Source: Brevibacterium sp. 239c
GTDB lineage: Bacteria; Actinomycetota; Actinomycetes; Actinomycetales; Brevibacteriaceae
Assembly (NCBI RefSeq): GCF_900169365.1
Contig: NZ_FXZH01000003.1
Coordinates: 124,001-188,000, forward strand
DNA length: 64,000 bases
Direction: 5' to 3'
In this document: one piece after another, positions 27,589 to 36,468 of the stretch
Layout of the letters: every line of letters starts with the position of its first letter
Position numbering within the stretch: position 1 is the first letter of the stretch
The notes under the pieces: model-generated
The model's database searches: none
What the model was told of the DNA's origin: nothing
Seen by the model: only the letters and a program-made list of their open reading frames with translations
Position numbers and translations under genes: made by a program

Positions 27589-28524
27589 TCAGCTGAAGTC
27601 GAAGCCCAGGCGTCCCAGCTGCTTCGGGTCACGCTGCCAGTCCTTGGCGATCTTCACATGCAGGTCGAGATACACCTTGGTCCCCAGCAGTGCCTCGATG
27701 CCGCGCCTGGATTCGCTGCCGATGGCTTTGAGTCGGCTGCCGCCCTTGCCGATGATGATCGCCTTCTGGCTGGAACGTTCGACATAGAGGTTGACGTGGA
27801 CGTTCCACAGCGGGTTGTCCTCGCTGCGTCCCTCACGGGGGTACATCTCCTCGACCTGAGCGGCCAGGGAGTGAGGAAGTTCGTCGCGGACGCCTTCGAG
27901 CGCGGCCTCACGCACGAGTTCGGCAATCATCTTCTCCTCCGGCTCGTCCGTCAGCTCCCCTTCCGGGTAGAGCGGGGGCGATTTCGGCAGATGACCGGTG
28001 AGCACAGAATCGACCGTGTCGATCTGGAACCCATCCACGGCGGAGACCGGGACCACGTCGGCGAAGTTCGCGAGCTCGCCGACGGCCATCAGCGCCTCGG
28101 CGACCTTGTCTTGGGAGACCTTGTCGGTCTTCGTCACCAGGGCCACGATCGGGGTGCGCCCGTCGAGGAGCTCAAGCTGGGAGGCGATGTACCGGTCGCC
28201 GGGACCGATGGGTTCGTCGGCGGGCAGGCAGAAGCCGATGACGTCGACCTCGCTCAGGGTCGAGGCCACAAGGTCGTTGAGCCTGCTGCCCAACAGGGTG
28301 CGTGGTTTGTGGAGGCCCGGGGTGTCGACGAGGATCAGCTGGTGGTCTTCCTTGTGGACGATGCCGCGGATCGTGTGCCGAGTGGTCTGGGGCTTCGACG
28401 AGGTGATCGCCACCTTCTCCCCCACCAGAGCATTCGTCAGCGTTGATTTTCCGGTGTTCGGCCGGCCGACGAAGCAGGCGAAGCCGGCCCTGTAGTTCTC
28501 GGGATAGTCCGTGCGAAATTCCAT
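27589..28524 (-). CDS. era: GTPase Era
   Basis: Essential GTPase that binds 16S rRNA and assists 30S assembly, 311 aa. G1 GRPNTGKSTLTNAL, G2 region TTRHTIRG, G3 DTPGLHKP and G4 TKTDK are visible. The C-terminal KH domain contains VERSSQKAIIIGKGGSRLKAIG. ATG start; its gene begins 1 bp after the stop of the upstream CNNM gene, so it is likely the last gene of the hrcA-to-era operon. Confidence 0.96.
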   Translation of the reverse strand: MEFRTDYPENYRAGFACFVGRPNTGKSTLTNALVGEKVAITSSKPQTTRHTIRGIVHKEDHQLILVDTPGLHKPRTLLGSRLNDLVASTLSEVDVIGFCLPADEPIGPGDRYIASQLELLDGRTPIVALVTKTDKVSQDKVAEALMAVGELANFADVVPVSAVDGFQIDTVDSVLTGHLPKSPPLYPEGELTDEPEEKMIAELVREAALEGVRDELPHSLAAQVEEMYPREGRSEDNPLWNVHVNLYVERSSQKAIIIGKGGSRLKAIGSESRRGIEALLGTKVYLDLHVKIAKDWQRDPKQLGRLGFDFS

Positions 28525-28525
28525 T

Positions 28526-29779
28526 TCAGTTCTCTTCCTTCGTAACCCTGACGTGGGTGATGCGGTGGCGGCGGCCCTGGCCCTCCATCGCTTCGATGTT
28601 GAGGCCTTCGATCTGTGCGTGCGAACCGTCGATGGGGACGCGGCCGATGAGCTTCGTGAGAAGACCGCCGACGCTGTTGACGTCGTCTTCGTCGATCTTC
28701 ACATCGAAGTGATCGGCGAAGTCGGAGATGGACATGCGGGTGCTGATGACGAATGAGCCGTCTTCGGCCTCGACGAGCTCTTCGTCGCTGGTGTCGTATT
28801 CGTCTTCGATTTCGCCGACGATCTCTTCCACGATGTCCTCGATCGTGACGAGCCCAGCGGTGCCGCCGTATTCGTCGACTAGGATCGCCAGATGCGTCGA
28901 ATCAAGCTGCATCTGCTCCAGCAGGTCATCGGCGGGTTTGGTTTCGGGGACGAACAGCACTCCTCTGGCCAGGATGTCGACCGACCGCTCCGCGTCCTCC
29001 GGGTGGAGATGGAGTCGTCGGGCCACGTCCTTGAGGTAGGCGACGCCACGAATGTCGTCGAGGTCCTCGCCGCTGACGGGGACCCGTGAGAACCCCGAAC
29101 GGAGGAAGAGATTCATGACTTTGGACAGCGGGGTTCCTGAGTTGACGGTCACGAGGTCGGTGCGCGGGACCATGACCTCGTTCGCCGAGGTGTCCGAGAG
29201 GTTGAACACGGATTGGATCATTTCGCGTTCGCCGTCTTCGATGACATCGGATTCGCTGGCCCGCTCAACCAGGTCGCGCAGCTGGTCGGAGGTGACGAAG
29301 GGGCCGTCCTTGTACACGCGATCCGGAGTCAGCAGGTTGCCCAGGAGGACGAGGATCTTCGTCAGCGGTTTGAGTACCACGAGGGCGACGCCCACAACCC
29401 AGCTGAGATTGAGGCAGACTGCCAGAGAACGGCGTCGTCCGATGGTTCGCGGCGACACTCCTGCAACGACGAAGACCGCGATCGATGCGGTGAGCACGGT
29501 GAGGACGACCATGAGCGGTCCGACGGAGTAGATCGAGTCATAGGCCAAAGCGATGAACACCGTGGCCAGAGCTTCCATGAAGTTGCGGACGAAGATGATG
29601 ACGTTGATGTTGGTGGGCAGATCGATCAGGATCTTCTCTGCCCGGAACGCAGCCTTCTTGCCTTCGTCTTTCGCGTCCTGGATTGCCTGATGGGAGACAC
29701 TGAGCAGAGCGGCATCAACGGCCGAAAGCGTCGCCGAGACGACGAGACACAGTGCTGCGCCGAGGAACAGCCAGAGCAC
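28526..29779 (-). CDS. CNNM/CorC-family hemolysin-related membrane protein
   Basis: Protein of 417 aa: N-terminal DUF21/CNNM membrane domain with about three to four helices, a pair of CBS domains ([20 protein letters not shown] and [22 protein letters not shown]), and the C-terminal CorC_HlyC domain ([16 protein letters not shown]). Eukaryotic and bacterial relatives are linked to magnesium and cobalt efflux; 'hemolysin' in older names is historical. GTG start. Placed between ybeY and era, an arrangement common in actinobacteria and also related to the ybeX-ybeY pairing of other bacteria. Confidence 0.93.
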   Translation of the reverse strand: MLWLFLGAALCLVVSATLSAVDAALLSVSHQAIQDAKDEGKKAAFRAEKILIDLPTNINVIIFVRNFMEALATVFIALAYDSIYSVGPLMVVLTVLTASIAVFVVAGVSPRTIGRRRSLAVCLNLSWVVGVALVVLKPLTKILVLLGNLLTPDRVYKDGPFVTSDQLRDLVERASESDVIEDGEREMIQSVFNLSDTSANEVMVPRTDLVTVNSGTPLSKVMNLFLRSGFSRVPVSGEDLDDIRGVAYLKDVARRLHLHPEDAERSVDILARGVLFVPETKPADDLLEQMQLDSTHLAILVDEYGGTAGLVTIEDIVEEIVGEIEDEYDTSDEELVEAEDGSFVISTRMSISDFADHFDVKIDEDDVNSVGGLLTKLIGRVPIDGSHAQIEGLNIEAMEGQGRRHRITHVRVTKEEN

Positions 29780-29782
29780 GAC

Positions 29783-30271
29783 TCAGACCTCGGTGGGTGA
29801 AGGGATGTCGGTGCGTCCGTCGTAGCGCGCAGCGAAGAAGGTCAGCAGCAGATGCCGCTGCAGCGCGAACATCTCTTCCTTCTCTTCGGGTTCGCTGTGG
29901 TCATAGCCGAGAAGGTGCAGGAAGCCGTGGACAGTCAGCAGGAGCACCTCGTCCATCGTCGAATGTCCCGAAGACGAGGCTTGGGCTGCGGCCACCTCGG
30001 GGCAGATGATGATGTCGCCCATCTGGCCCTCGGTGGGCGCCCCGGCCTGCCCCTGCGTGAGCTGGTCCATCGGGAAGGACATCACATCGGTGGGACCGTC
30101 GAGGTCCATCCAGGTGACGTGGAGTTCCTCCATCGCCTTCGCATCGACCATCGTCACGGCGAGTTCTGCACCGGCGTGCATGTGCAGAGCCTGGCCCAGG
30201 TATTCAGTCAGAGCTACAACCTCGTCGAGGTCGATCGCTGCATCTGTTTCGTTGGAGATCTCGGTATTCAT
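29783..30271 (-). CDS. ybeY: Endoribonuclease YbeY
   Basis: Single-strand-specific endoribonuclease for 16S rRNA 3' maturation and ribosome quality control, 162 aa. The zinc signature HGFLHLLGYDH is intact, with the upstream DVMSFPMD segment typical of the family. ATG 30271 overlaps the phoH stop as ATGA and has GGGGAAG at good spacing, so I prefer it to the GTG 15 nt upstream. The last about 20 residues extend past the usual end. Confidence 0.94.
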   Translation of the reverse strand: MNTEISNETDAAIDLDEVVALTEYLGQALHMHAGAELAVTMVDAKAMEELHVTWMDLDGPTDVMSFPMDQLTQGQAGAPTEGQMGDIIICPEVAAAQASSSGHSTMDEVLLLTVHGFLHLLGYDHSEPEEKEEMFALQRHLLLTFFAARYDGRTDIPSPTEV

Positions 30272-31248
30272 TCGCTGCTTCCCCACAGGTCGTAGGCGTC
30301 GACGATCTTCGTCACCAGTGAGTGGCGGACGACGTCCTTGCTGCCCAGGTGGCAGAATTCCAGGTCTTCGATTCCGGTCAGGATGTCCTGCACGACGTTG
30401 AGACCGCTGCGAGTCTTGCCCGGCAGGTCGATCTGGGAGACGTCCCCGGTCACGACCATCCGAGCGCCGAAGCCCAGGCGGGTGAGGAACATCTTCATCT
30501 GCTCACCGGTCGTGTTCTGCGCCTCGTCGAGGATGATGAACGCGTCGTTGAGGGTGCGCCCGCGCATATAGGCCAGCGGTGCGACCTCGATGGTTCCCGT
30601 TTCGATGAGCAGCGGGATCGATTCGGGATCGACCATATCGTGCAGGGCGTCGTAGAGGGGCCTCACGTACGGGTCGATCTTCTCGTTGAGAGTTCCCGGC
30701 AGGTAGCCCAGGCTCTCTCCGGCCTCAACCGCGGGACGGGTGAGGATGATGCGTGAGACTTCTTTGTGCTGCAGTGCGTTGATGGCCATGGCCATGGCCA
30801 GGTAGGTCTTGCCCGTGCCTGCAGGCCCGATGCCGAAGGTGATCGTATGGTTGCGGATCGCCTTAACATAATCGTGCTGGCCCATCGTCTTGGGACGGAT
30901 GGACTTTCCACGGGTGGAGAGGATGTTCGTTCCCATCACCGCCGAGGCTGCCTTCCCCTCGGAGGAGAACGACGCCACCCGGTCGATCGTCTCTTCGTTG
31001 ATGCGGTGGCCGGAGGCGTGCAGCTTCTTGAGTTCCCCGATGACGGAGACGAATGCTGCGACGCGATTCGGTTCACCGGTGGCCTGCACCTGGTTGGCCC
31101 GCACATGCAGGTCGAGGTCGGGGAAGACTCGCTCGAGCTTGCGCAGGTTCGACTCCCCCGGTCCGAAGAACTCGACCAGATCGATGGAGTCGGGAATCAC
31201 GAGACGCACTGTGTCCGACGGCGTTTCTTCGCCTGGAGTGAGGTTCAC
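30268..31248 (-). CDS. phoH: PhoH family ATPase
   Basis: P-loop ATPase of the PhoH (PhoL-type) family, about 326 aa; a nucleotide-binding protein found with ybeY in most bacteria and implicated in RNA processing. Walker A is [14 protein letters not shown] and Walker [13 protein letters not shown], with [20 protein letters not shown] just upstream. The start is uncertain. GTG 31248 has no ribosome-binding site, whereas an in-frame CTG at 31278 has AAGGA (31284-31288) 5 nt before it. The gene follows rsmE by about 100 bp and overlaps ybeY by 4 bp. Confidence 0.93.
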   Translation of the reverse strand: MNLTPGEETPSDTVRLVIPDSIDLVEFFGPGESNLRKLERVFPDLDLHVRANQVQATGEPNRVAAFVSVIGELKKLHASGHRINEETIDRVASFSSEGKAASAVMGTNILSTRGKSIRPKTMGQHDYVKAIRNHTITFGIGPAGTGKTYLAMAMAINALQHKEVSRIILTRPAVEAGESLGYLPGTLNEKIDPYVRPLYDALHDMVDPESIPLLIETGTIEVAPLAYMRGRTLNDAFIILDEAQNTTGEQMKMFLTRLGFGARMVVTGDVSQIDLPGKTRSGLNVVQDILTGIEDLEFCHLGSKDVVRHSLVTKIVDAYDLWGSSE

Positions 31249-31348
31249 AGAGTTCGTGGGCTGAGTGGAGGTGTCCAGAATGATCCTTAGTGGCTGTTCG
31301 TACGTTTAGGAGTACTGCAATTGTGTGCTTCCATCGTAGTCCGCTTAG

Positions 31349-32137
31349 TCACCAACGGCCCAATGAATTCTGAGCCATGACGAGCCCGGCCGCACCGGCG
31401 GAGGACGACCGCAGGACTGTCGGACCGAGAAGTACGGCTTTGGCGCCGACGGCCGCGAGTGCATCAAGCTCTGCGTCGCTGACGCCGCCTTCGGGACCAA
31501 CGACTAAGACGATGCGTTCGGGATCTGGAGAATTCTCCATTCCAGAGGCAGCAGACCAGATGCCCGCGGAACGAGATTCACTCAGGGCCTGCGAGAGTCT
31601 GAGTTCTGCGGCCTCATGCAGGACGTAGACGGTGTCAGTCTCGCTCAGAGTCGCTGCGAGGCCGGTGCCGCGGACCAGGTCGTGGCGCAACGGGAAGCGG
31701 GAGCGTCGGGCCTGCAGGGAGGCCGCCCGGATGACGTTGTCCCATTTGGCGGCGAGCTTGTCACGCTTCTTCGTCGGCCAATCGGCGATCGAACGCTCGG
31801 CGGCCCAGGGAACCACCTCGTCGACGCCGATCTCTGTGGCGGTTTCGATCGCCTGCAGGTCACGGTCGCCCTTGGCCAGAGCCTGCACGAGAACCAACCG
31901 TGGCTGGTCTGCTCTCGTGTGCGTGACCGATGCGACGTGAAGTCCGAGTTCGTTCGCCGAGGCGTTCGAAACGGTTCCGCGCACACGGGTGCCGGATCCG
32001 TCGACGACTTCGAGTTCGTCCCCCGGTCCGAGTCGGCGGACTCGGACCGCGTGCCCGGCCACGTCCTCACCGAAAGTGAGCACCTGGCCGGTGACCGCCT
32101 CGGCGGACTGGGGCGAGAAGAAGACGGGAAGACTCAC
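31349..32137 (-). CDS. rsmE: 16S rRNA (uracil1498-N3)-methyltransferase RsmE
   Basis: SPOUT-class methyltransferase that modifies U1498 of 16S rRNA, 262 aa. The N-terminal PUA-like part (HAVRVRRLGPGDELEVVDGSG) and the C-terminal knot with IVLVVGPEGGVSDAELDAL and LLGPTVLRSSSAGAAGL (SAM-binding) are clear. The GTG start overlaps the dnaJ stop by 4 bp. The hrcA-dnaJ-rsmE order is conserved in actinobacteria. Confidence 0.95.
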   Translation of the reverse strand: MSLPVFFSPQSAEAVTGQVLTFGEDVAGHAVRVRRLGPGDELEVVDGSGTRVRGTVSNASANELGLHVASVTHTRADQPRLVLVQALAKGDRDLQAIETATEIGVDEVVPWAAERSIADWPTKKRDKLAAKWDNVIRAASLQARRSRFPLRHDLVRGTGLAATLSETDTVYVLHEAAELRLSQALSESRSAGIWSAASGMENSPDPERIVLVVGPEGGVSDAELDALAAVGAKAVLLGPTVLRSSSAGAAGLVMAQNSLGRW

Positions 32138-33252
32138 CGACCGGCGAACTTCTCACGCATGCGGGAGAACACGCCACGGTTCTGGGTGGTGATCTGGGCG
32201 CGTGGGGTCTCTTCCTCACGCAGCGTTGCCAACTGCGCAAGCAGGTCCTTCTGCGCGTCGTCGAGCTTGTCCGGCGTCATCACGTCGACCGTGATGAGCA
32301 GGTCGCCTCGGGTCTCCGAGCGCAGTCGGGTGGCGCCGAGGCCGGGCAATTTGACGACGGTGCCCGACTGGATGCCGGCCTCGATGGAAAGATCCTGCGT
32401 GCCGTCGAAGGTGTCGAAGGGGATCGAGGCACCGAGTGCGGCTGCCGTCATCGGCACGGAGACGGAGGCGCGCAGGTTGTCACCGTCGCGCTGGAATACT
32501 TCGTGGCGGGCCACCATGACCTCGACGAAGAGGTCGCCGGCAGGTCCGCCGCCGGGGCCCACTTCGCCCTGGGATGAGAGCTGGATGCGTGTGCCGTCGG
32601 AGACTCCGGCGGGGATTCGGATCTTCATGGTCCGCTGTTTGCGGACGCGTCCGTCACCCTGGCAGTTGAGGCAGGGGCTGGGAATGACGGTGCCGTAGCC
32701 GTGGCAGGAGTTGCACGTCTGGTTGGTCACCATCTGGCCCAGCAGGGTCCGGGTCATGCGCTGGACGCTGCCGGCTCCGTGGCACAGGGTGCAGGTCTCA
32801 ACGGATGTGCCCTGCTGTGTTCCGGCACCTGAACAGGTGTCGCAGACGACTGCCGTGGTGACATCGAGATCGATGTTTCCGCCGAACGCGGCGGTTTCGA
32901 GATCGATGTTGACTCCGACGAGTGCGTCCTTGCCACGCTGTGTGCGCGGCATCGGGCCACCGGCCGAGCCGGCTCCCCCACCGAAAAAGGTCTCGAAGAT
33001 ATCGCCGAAGCCGCCGAAGCCGCCACCGCCGGCAGGGAAGCCCTGTCCGTTCTCGCCGCCTCCCATGTCGTAGTTACGGCGCTTCTCCGAATCGGAGAGG
33101 ACGTCGTAGGCGAGGGAAATGGCTTTGAATTCGTCCTCGTGTCCGGGGTTCACATCGGGGTGATATTTCCGAGCGAGCTTTCGGTACGACGATTTGATTT
33201 CAGCCGCCGAAGCGTCTTTGGACACTCCGAGTGTTTCATAGTGATCGGCCAC
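32134..33252 (-). CDS. dnaJ: Chaperone DnaJ (DnaJ2-type, after hrcA)
   Basis: Type I Hsp40 co-chaperone of DnaK, 372 aa. The J domain (residues about 1-67) carries the HPD motif in KYHPDVNPG. A Gly/Phe-rich linker follows, then four zinc-binding CxxCxGxG repeats (CDTCSGAG, CTLCHGAG, CNSCHGYG, CLNCQGDG) and the C-terminal substrate-binding domains. This is the actinobacterial copy downstream of hrcA; another dnaJ usually sits with dnaK elsewhere. It is separated from hrcA by 139 bp containing an 18-bp-period repeat, so it is probably transcribed from the CIRCE-controlled promoter of hrcA. Confidence 0.96.
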   Translation of the reverse strand: MADHYETLGVSKDASAAEIKSSYRKLARKYHPDVNPGHEDEFKAISLAYDVLSDSEKRRNYDMGGGENGQGFPAGGGGFGGFGDIFETFFGGGAGSAGGPMPRTQRGKDALVGVNIDLETAAFGGNIDLDVTTAVVCDTCSGAGTQQGTSVETCTLCHGAGSVQRMTRTLLGQMVTNQTCNSCHGYGTVIPSPCLNCQGDGRVRKQRTMKIRIPAGVSDGTRIQLSSQGEVGPGGGPAGDLFVEVMVARHEVFQRDGDNLRASVSVPMTAAALGASIPFDTFDGTQDLSIEAGIQSGTVVKLPGLGATRLRSETRGDLLITVDVMTPDKLDDAQKDLLAQLATLREEETPRAQITTQNRGVFSRMREKFAGR

Positions 33253-33328
33253 AGAAACTTCTCTCTCCCTGGTGGTGTGCGTTGTTCGCGTTCTCGTGCC
33301 TGTTCGCGCGGTGGTGTTGGTGCGCGCT

Positions 33329-33374
33329 GTGCTGTGTGGTCCTATTGTGCTGTGTGGTCATGGTGTGCTGTGTG
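33329..33374. repeat. Three imperfect 18-bp-period repeats between hrcA and dnaJ
   Basis: GTGCTGTGTGGTC starts at 33329 and 33347, and a third truncated copy GTGCTGTGTG starts at 33365. The surrounding gap is unusually GT-rich on the top strand. No gene is visible in it. Confidence 0.75.
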
Positions 33375-33391
33375 CGCTCGTGCCGGTGCAT

Positions 33392-34462
33392 CTAGCCCTG
33401 ATCGAGGACAGAGGAGACGTATTTCGCTACGGCCCGCACAGCTGTGATCGTCGTGGGGTAGTCCATCCGGGTCGGCCCGAGCACAGCCAATCGAGCGGAG
33501 GACCCCGCGTCATGACCATATTCGGCAGCCACGAGAGATGTCGAGCTGAATGACTCGTGAGTATTCTCACGACCGATCCGAACGCTGATCTCCTCTTGGT
33601 CCTCGGCCATCGATGTCAGCAGCTTGAGCAGTACAACCTGTTCTTCGAAAGCTTCGAGGATCGGTGCCATCTTCTCACCGAACTCCCTCCCGGAGCGAGC
33701 CAGATTCGCTGTGCCCGCCATGATGATGCGTTCTTCGCGTGTGGCCATGATGAGATCGGTGACCGCGGACCGGACCTGTGCCAGCGCTGCGGCGACGTCC
33801 GCGCCTGGCTGGCTGGTCGCCACGACAGGCTCTGTCACAGCGGGGTCCATGCCCTGCACCGAAGCACTGGATGTACTCGTGCTCATCACTTGCGATAACT
33901 TCTGGCCGGAGAATTCGGTGTTGACCTCATCGCGGATTCCCCGCAGCACCTCGTCATCCACGCTGCCGGGAGTGATCACAATCTTCTGTTCGACCTGACC
34001 GGCGTCGGTGATGAGGACGACGAGGATGCGGTTGGGGCCCAGCCCTACGACCTCGATGTGTTTGATCGTGGCGCGGGAGACGCTCGGGTACTGGATCAGT
34101 GCCACCTGATGGGTCAGGCCTGAGAGCACACGCACCGTGCGGTCGAGCATGTCATCGAGGTCCCCGTCGCCGTCGATGAGCTGGAAGATCGCACGTCGCT
34201 CAGCATGCGTCAGCGGTTTGAAGTCGTCGATGCGGTCGACGAACATTCGGTAGCCGAGATCGGTCGGAATCCGCCCTGCCGAAGTGTGGGGCTGCGCAAT
34301 GTAGCCCTCTTGCTCTAAATGGGCCATGTCGTTGCGGATCGTGGCCGGAGAGACGCCGAGCGTGTGGCGCTGCACGATGGCCTTCGATCCGACGGGTTCG
34401 TTGGTGGCGACGAAGTCTTCGACGATCGCACGCAGAACCTGTGCTCGCCTGCTGTCGTTCAT
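33392..34462 (-). CDS. hrcA: Heat-inducible transcription repressor HrcA
   Basis: Repressor of class I heat-shock genes, 356 aa; with GroEL it binds CIRCE operators. The N-terminal winged helix (RRAQVLRAIVEDFVATNEPVGSKAI and SPATIRNDMAHLEQEGYI) and the GAF-like core with GRIPTDLGYRMFVD are typical. The frame runs upstream, but ATG 34462 is preceded by GGAAGGAGA and gives the family N-terminus. A perfect CIRCE lies 30 nt upstream, so the gene is autoregulated. Confidence 0.96.
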   Translation of the reverse strand: MNDSRRAQVLRAIVEDFVATNEPVGSKAIVQRHTLGVSPATIRNDMAHLEQEGYIAQPHTSAGRIPTDLGYRMFVDRIDDFKPLTHAERRAIFQLIDGDGDLDDMLDRTVRVLSGLTHQVALIQYPSVSRATIKHIEVVGLGPNRILVVLITDAGQVEQKIVITPGSVDDEVLRGIRDEVNTEFSGQKLSQVMSTSTSSASVQGMDPAVTEPVVATSQPGADVAAALAQVRSAVTDLIMATREERIIMAGTANLARSGREFGEKMAPILEAFEEQVVLLKLLTSMAEDQEEISVRIGRENTHESFSSTSLVAAEYGHDAGSSARLAVLGPTRMDYPTTITAVRAVAKYVSSVLDQG

Positions 34463-34491
34463 TCGTCTCCTTCCTTCGCTCGGCACCGTTT

Positions 34492-34518
34492 TTGGCACTC
34501 ATCTGTCTTGAGTGCCAA
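34492..34518. promoter_or_regulatory. CIRCE operator upstream of hrcA
   Basis: TTGGCACTC (34492-34500), nine spacer bases, GAGTGCCAA (34510-34518): an exact inverted repeat that fits the CIRCE consensus (TTAGCACTC-N9-GAGTGCTAA) except for one symmetric base change per arm. It is the HrcA binding site and controls the hrcA-dnaJ operon. Confidence 0.95.
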
Positions 34519-34609
34519 TTCTACGCCTCTTATATTCCGAATTCACTTTCGGCTCCACCTCAGCGGGTCACCACCCATCCCATCGAGTCCTTGATTAGGG
34601 TGGTTGTCC

Positions 34610-35467
34610 GTGAATACCTTTGATCGCTACGGGCCCGATGTGCTGGCCGGCTCCTCGCCCTCCTCACACCGACCCAAGAAGTCCACCCCCGTCGAACTGG
34701 GTCTCGGCATGGTTCTCGAAGACGCAATGAGCGGATATGTCGGTGCCGTCGTCGGCGCCGAGAAGACCACCGCCGGAGTCGTCGTCAATCTCGAGGACCG
34801 GGCAGGAAAGGTCCGCGCATTCCCCTTGGGGCCTGGCTTCCTTCTCGAAGGCAAACCCGTCGACCTCAGACTGCCGGCCAAGAAGAAATCGGCTCCCGGT
34901 CGCACAGCCTCGGGGTCGCGCGCGGTCGGCAATGCTCGGGCCCGAGTGGCTCGCGGATCTCGCATCTGGGTCGAAGGCAAACACGATGCCGAGCTCGTCG
35001 AGAAGATCTGGGGCGACGATCTGCGCATCGAAGGTGTCGTCGTCGAACCGCTGGGCGGCCTGGACGATGTCGCCGACAAGCTCGCGGCGTTCGGTCCCGA
35101 CAAGGACCACCGCGTCGGGGTCCTGGCCGACCATCTCGTGTCCGGCACCAAAGAATCCAAGATCGCCGAGGCGGTGCGCGCCGATCCGCGCTATCGCGAC
35201 GTCGTCCACATCATCGGTCATCCTTATGTCGACATCTGGCAGGCCGTCAAGCCTCATGTCGTGGGCATCAGGGAATGGCCAGTCGTGCCTCGGGGCGAGG
35301 ACTGGAAGACAGGGGTCCTGCGGCGTATCGGTTGGCCTCACGCCGACCACAGGGACGTGGCCCGGGGCTGGGTGCGTATCTTGGGCAAGGTCAGCACCAT
35401 CGCCGACGTCGAACCCACGCTCTCAGGTCGAGTCGAAGAACTCATCGACTTCGTCACCGTCGGCTGA
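34610..35467 (+). CDS. DUF3097 family protein
   Basis: Actinobacterial conserved protein, 285 aa, of unknown function, normally next to hrcA. After an N-terminal domain of about 100 aa with a basic linker (PAKKKSAPGRTAS) comes a segment RIWVEGKHDAELVEKIWGDDLR, then VVVEPLGGLDDV and VGVLADHLVSGTKESKI. This order resembles a TOPRIM fold (VEGK..DA...VEK, then ..D.....GT), so a nucleic-acid-related role is conceivable, but that is my inference. GTG 34610 is preferred; a TTG at 34604 is an alternative. Divergent from hrcA. Confidence 0.88.
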   Translation: MNTFDRYGPDVLAGSSPSSHRPKKSTPVELGLGMVLEDAMSGYVGAVVGAEKTTAGVVVNLEDRAGKVRAFPLGPGFLLEGKPVDLRLPAKKKSAPGRTASGSRAVGNARARVARGSRIWVEGKHDAELVEKIWGDDLRIEGVVVEPLGGLDDVADKLAAFGPDKDHRVGVLADHLVSGTKESKIAEAVRADPRYRDVVHIIGHPYVDIWQAVKPHVVGIREWPVVPRGEDWKTGVLRRIGWPHADHRDVARGWVRILGKVSTIADVEPTLSGRVEELIDFVTVG

Positions 35468-35574
35468 GGCCCAGGTCGATTGTGATCGATCTGGTACACG
35501 ATTCGGGCTTTCCCCAGTTCGGCGACATGGGGTTTCCGATAGTGTGAATGACCAGAAGCTCTGAAAGGACCCGC

Positions 35575-36336
35575 ATGTCTTATAACCTGCAGCAGCCGAA
35601 CAACGGCTCTGACCAGTCGCGTCCCATGCCACCGAATTATTCTCAGGCCTCTGGACCCCACCAGCCCTACAGCCAGCAGAACCAAAGCTACGGTTCGCAG
35701 CAGCCAAACCCGGCTCAGCAGAACTATGGTTCCCAGCAGGGCCAGCCCCCACAGCCCGGCTACGGTTTCCAACAGCCTTATGGTCAGAGCCAGCCCGCTC
35801 AGCCCGGCTACGGTTCCCAGCAGGCCTACGGCCAGGGTCAGCAGCAGTACACGCAGCAGCCCTATGGGCAGCAGGCCTACGGCAACGGTCCTGCGCAGCC
35901 GGTCGGCAATCCGGCCATGTTCGACTCGCGGATGCTGCCGGGGAATGCCTATGGTCCCGGCTCCGAAATGTTCTGGCAGGCCAGCGAGAGCGAAAGAACC
36001 ACGGTGCTGTGGACTCATATCGGGTCCATCTTCGTCGGTTTCCTGCCTCTCATCATGTTCCTGGTGAAGAAGGACGAATCGCCCTATGTACGCGAACATT
36101 CGCGGCAGGGACTCAACGCGATGATCACGAACTGCATCGCCACGTTCGCTGCTGTCATCGTGTTCTTGGTCTTGGGTTTCCTCCTCGCCTTGGTCACCTT
36201 CGGCCTGGGCATCTTCATTTATTTCTTGGCGTTCATCGTCCCGATCTTCTACACGGTGCTCTACATCATCGCTGCGGTCGCAGGGAGCAAGGGCGAGGGC
36301 TATAAGTTCCCGCTCGTGTTCAACTTCGTGAAGTGA
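35575..36336 (+). CDS. DUF4870 (Tic20-like) membrane protein with Q/G/Y-rich N-terminus
   Basis: Protein of 253 aa. Residues about 1-120 are dominated by Gln, Gly, Tyr, Pro and Ser in repeats such as QPGYGSQQ and PYGQ. The C-terminal half is DUF4870, starting ERTTVLWTHIGSIFVGFLPL with KDESPYVREHSRQGLNAMI, then two further helices (FAAVIVFLVLGFLLALVTFGL and FLAFIVPIFYTVLYIIAAVAG). Function unknown. ATG 35575 follows AAAGGA, which excludes the upstream start at 35548. Followed by a hairpin terminator. Confidence 0.88.
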   Translation: MSYNLQQPNNGSDQSRPMPPNYSQASGPHQPYSQQNQSYGSQQPNPAQQNYGSQQGQPPQPGYGFQQPYGQSQPAQPGYGSQQAYGQGQQQYTQQPYGQQAYGNGPAQPVGNPAMFDSRMLPGNAYGPGSEMFWQASESERTTVLWTHIGSIFVGFLPLIMFLVKKDESPYVREHSRQGLNAMITNCIATFAAVIVFLVLGFLLALVTFGLGIFIYFLAFIVPIFYTVLYIIAAVAGSKGEGYKFPLVFNFVK

Positions 36337-36376
36337 TCACGCCAATCAGATGATCTGATCGTGTTATCTGCACGCA

Positions 36377-36412
36377 GAAGTCGCTGTCATCGCATTTGAT
36401 GACAGCGGCTTC
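36377..36412. terminator. Bidirectional hairpin between DUF4870 gene and hemW
   Basis: GAAG-t-CGCTGTCATC (36377-36391) pairs with GATGACAGCG-g-CTTC (36398-36412) around a GCATTT loop, with one internal mismatch. It lies between convergent genes. Confidence 0.7.
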
Positions 36413-36468
36413 TCTGCGTTCGACTCAGTTCACAGAGTCGAGCGGTTCAGTAAGTGGGACCCAGCGGT

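Noticed and set aside
27430-28446. Long open frame antisense to era and the zapE start
   Set aside because: Era is unambiguous on the other strand and the antisense product has no motif.
31616-32698. Long open frame antisense to rsmE and dnaJ
   Set aside because: It crosses two well-supported genes on the opposite strand.
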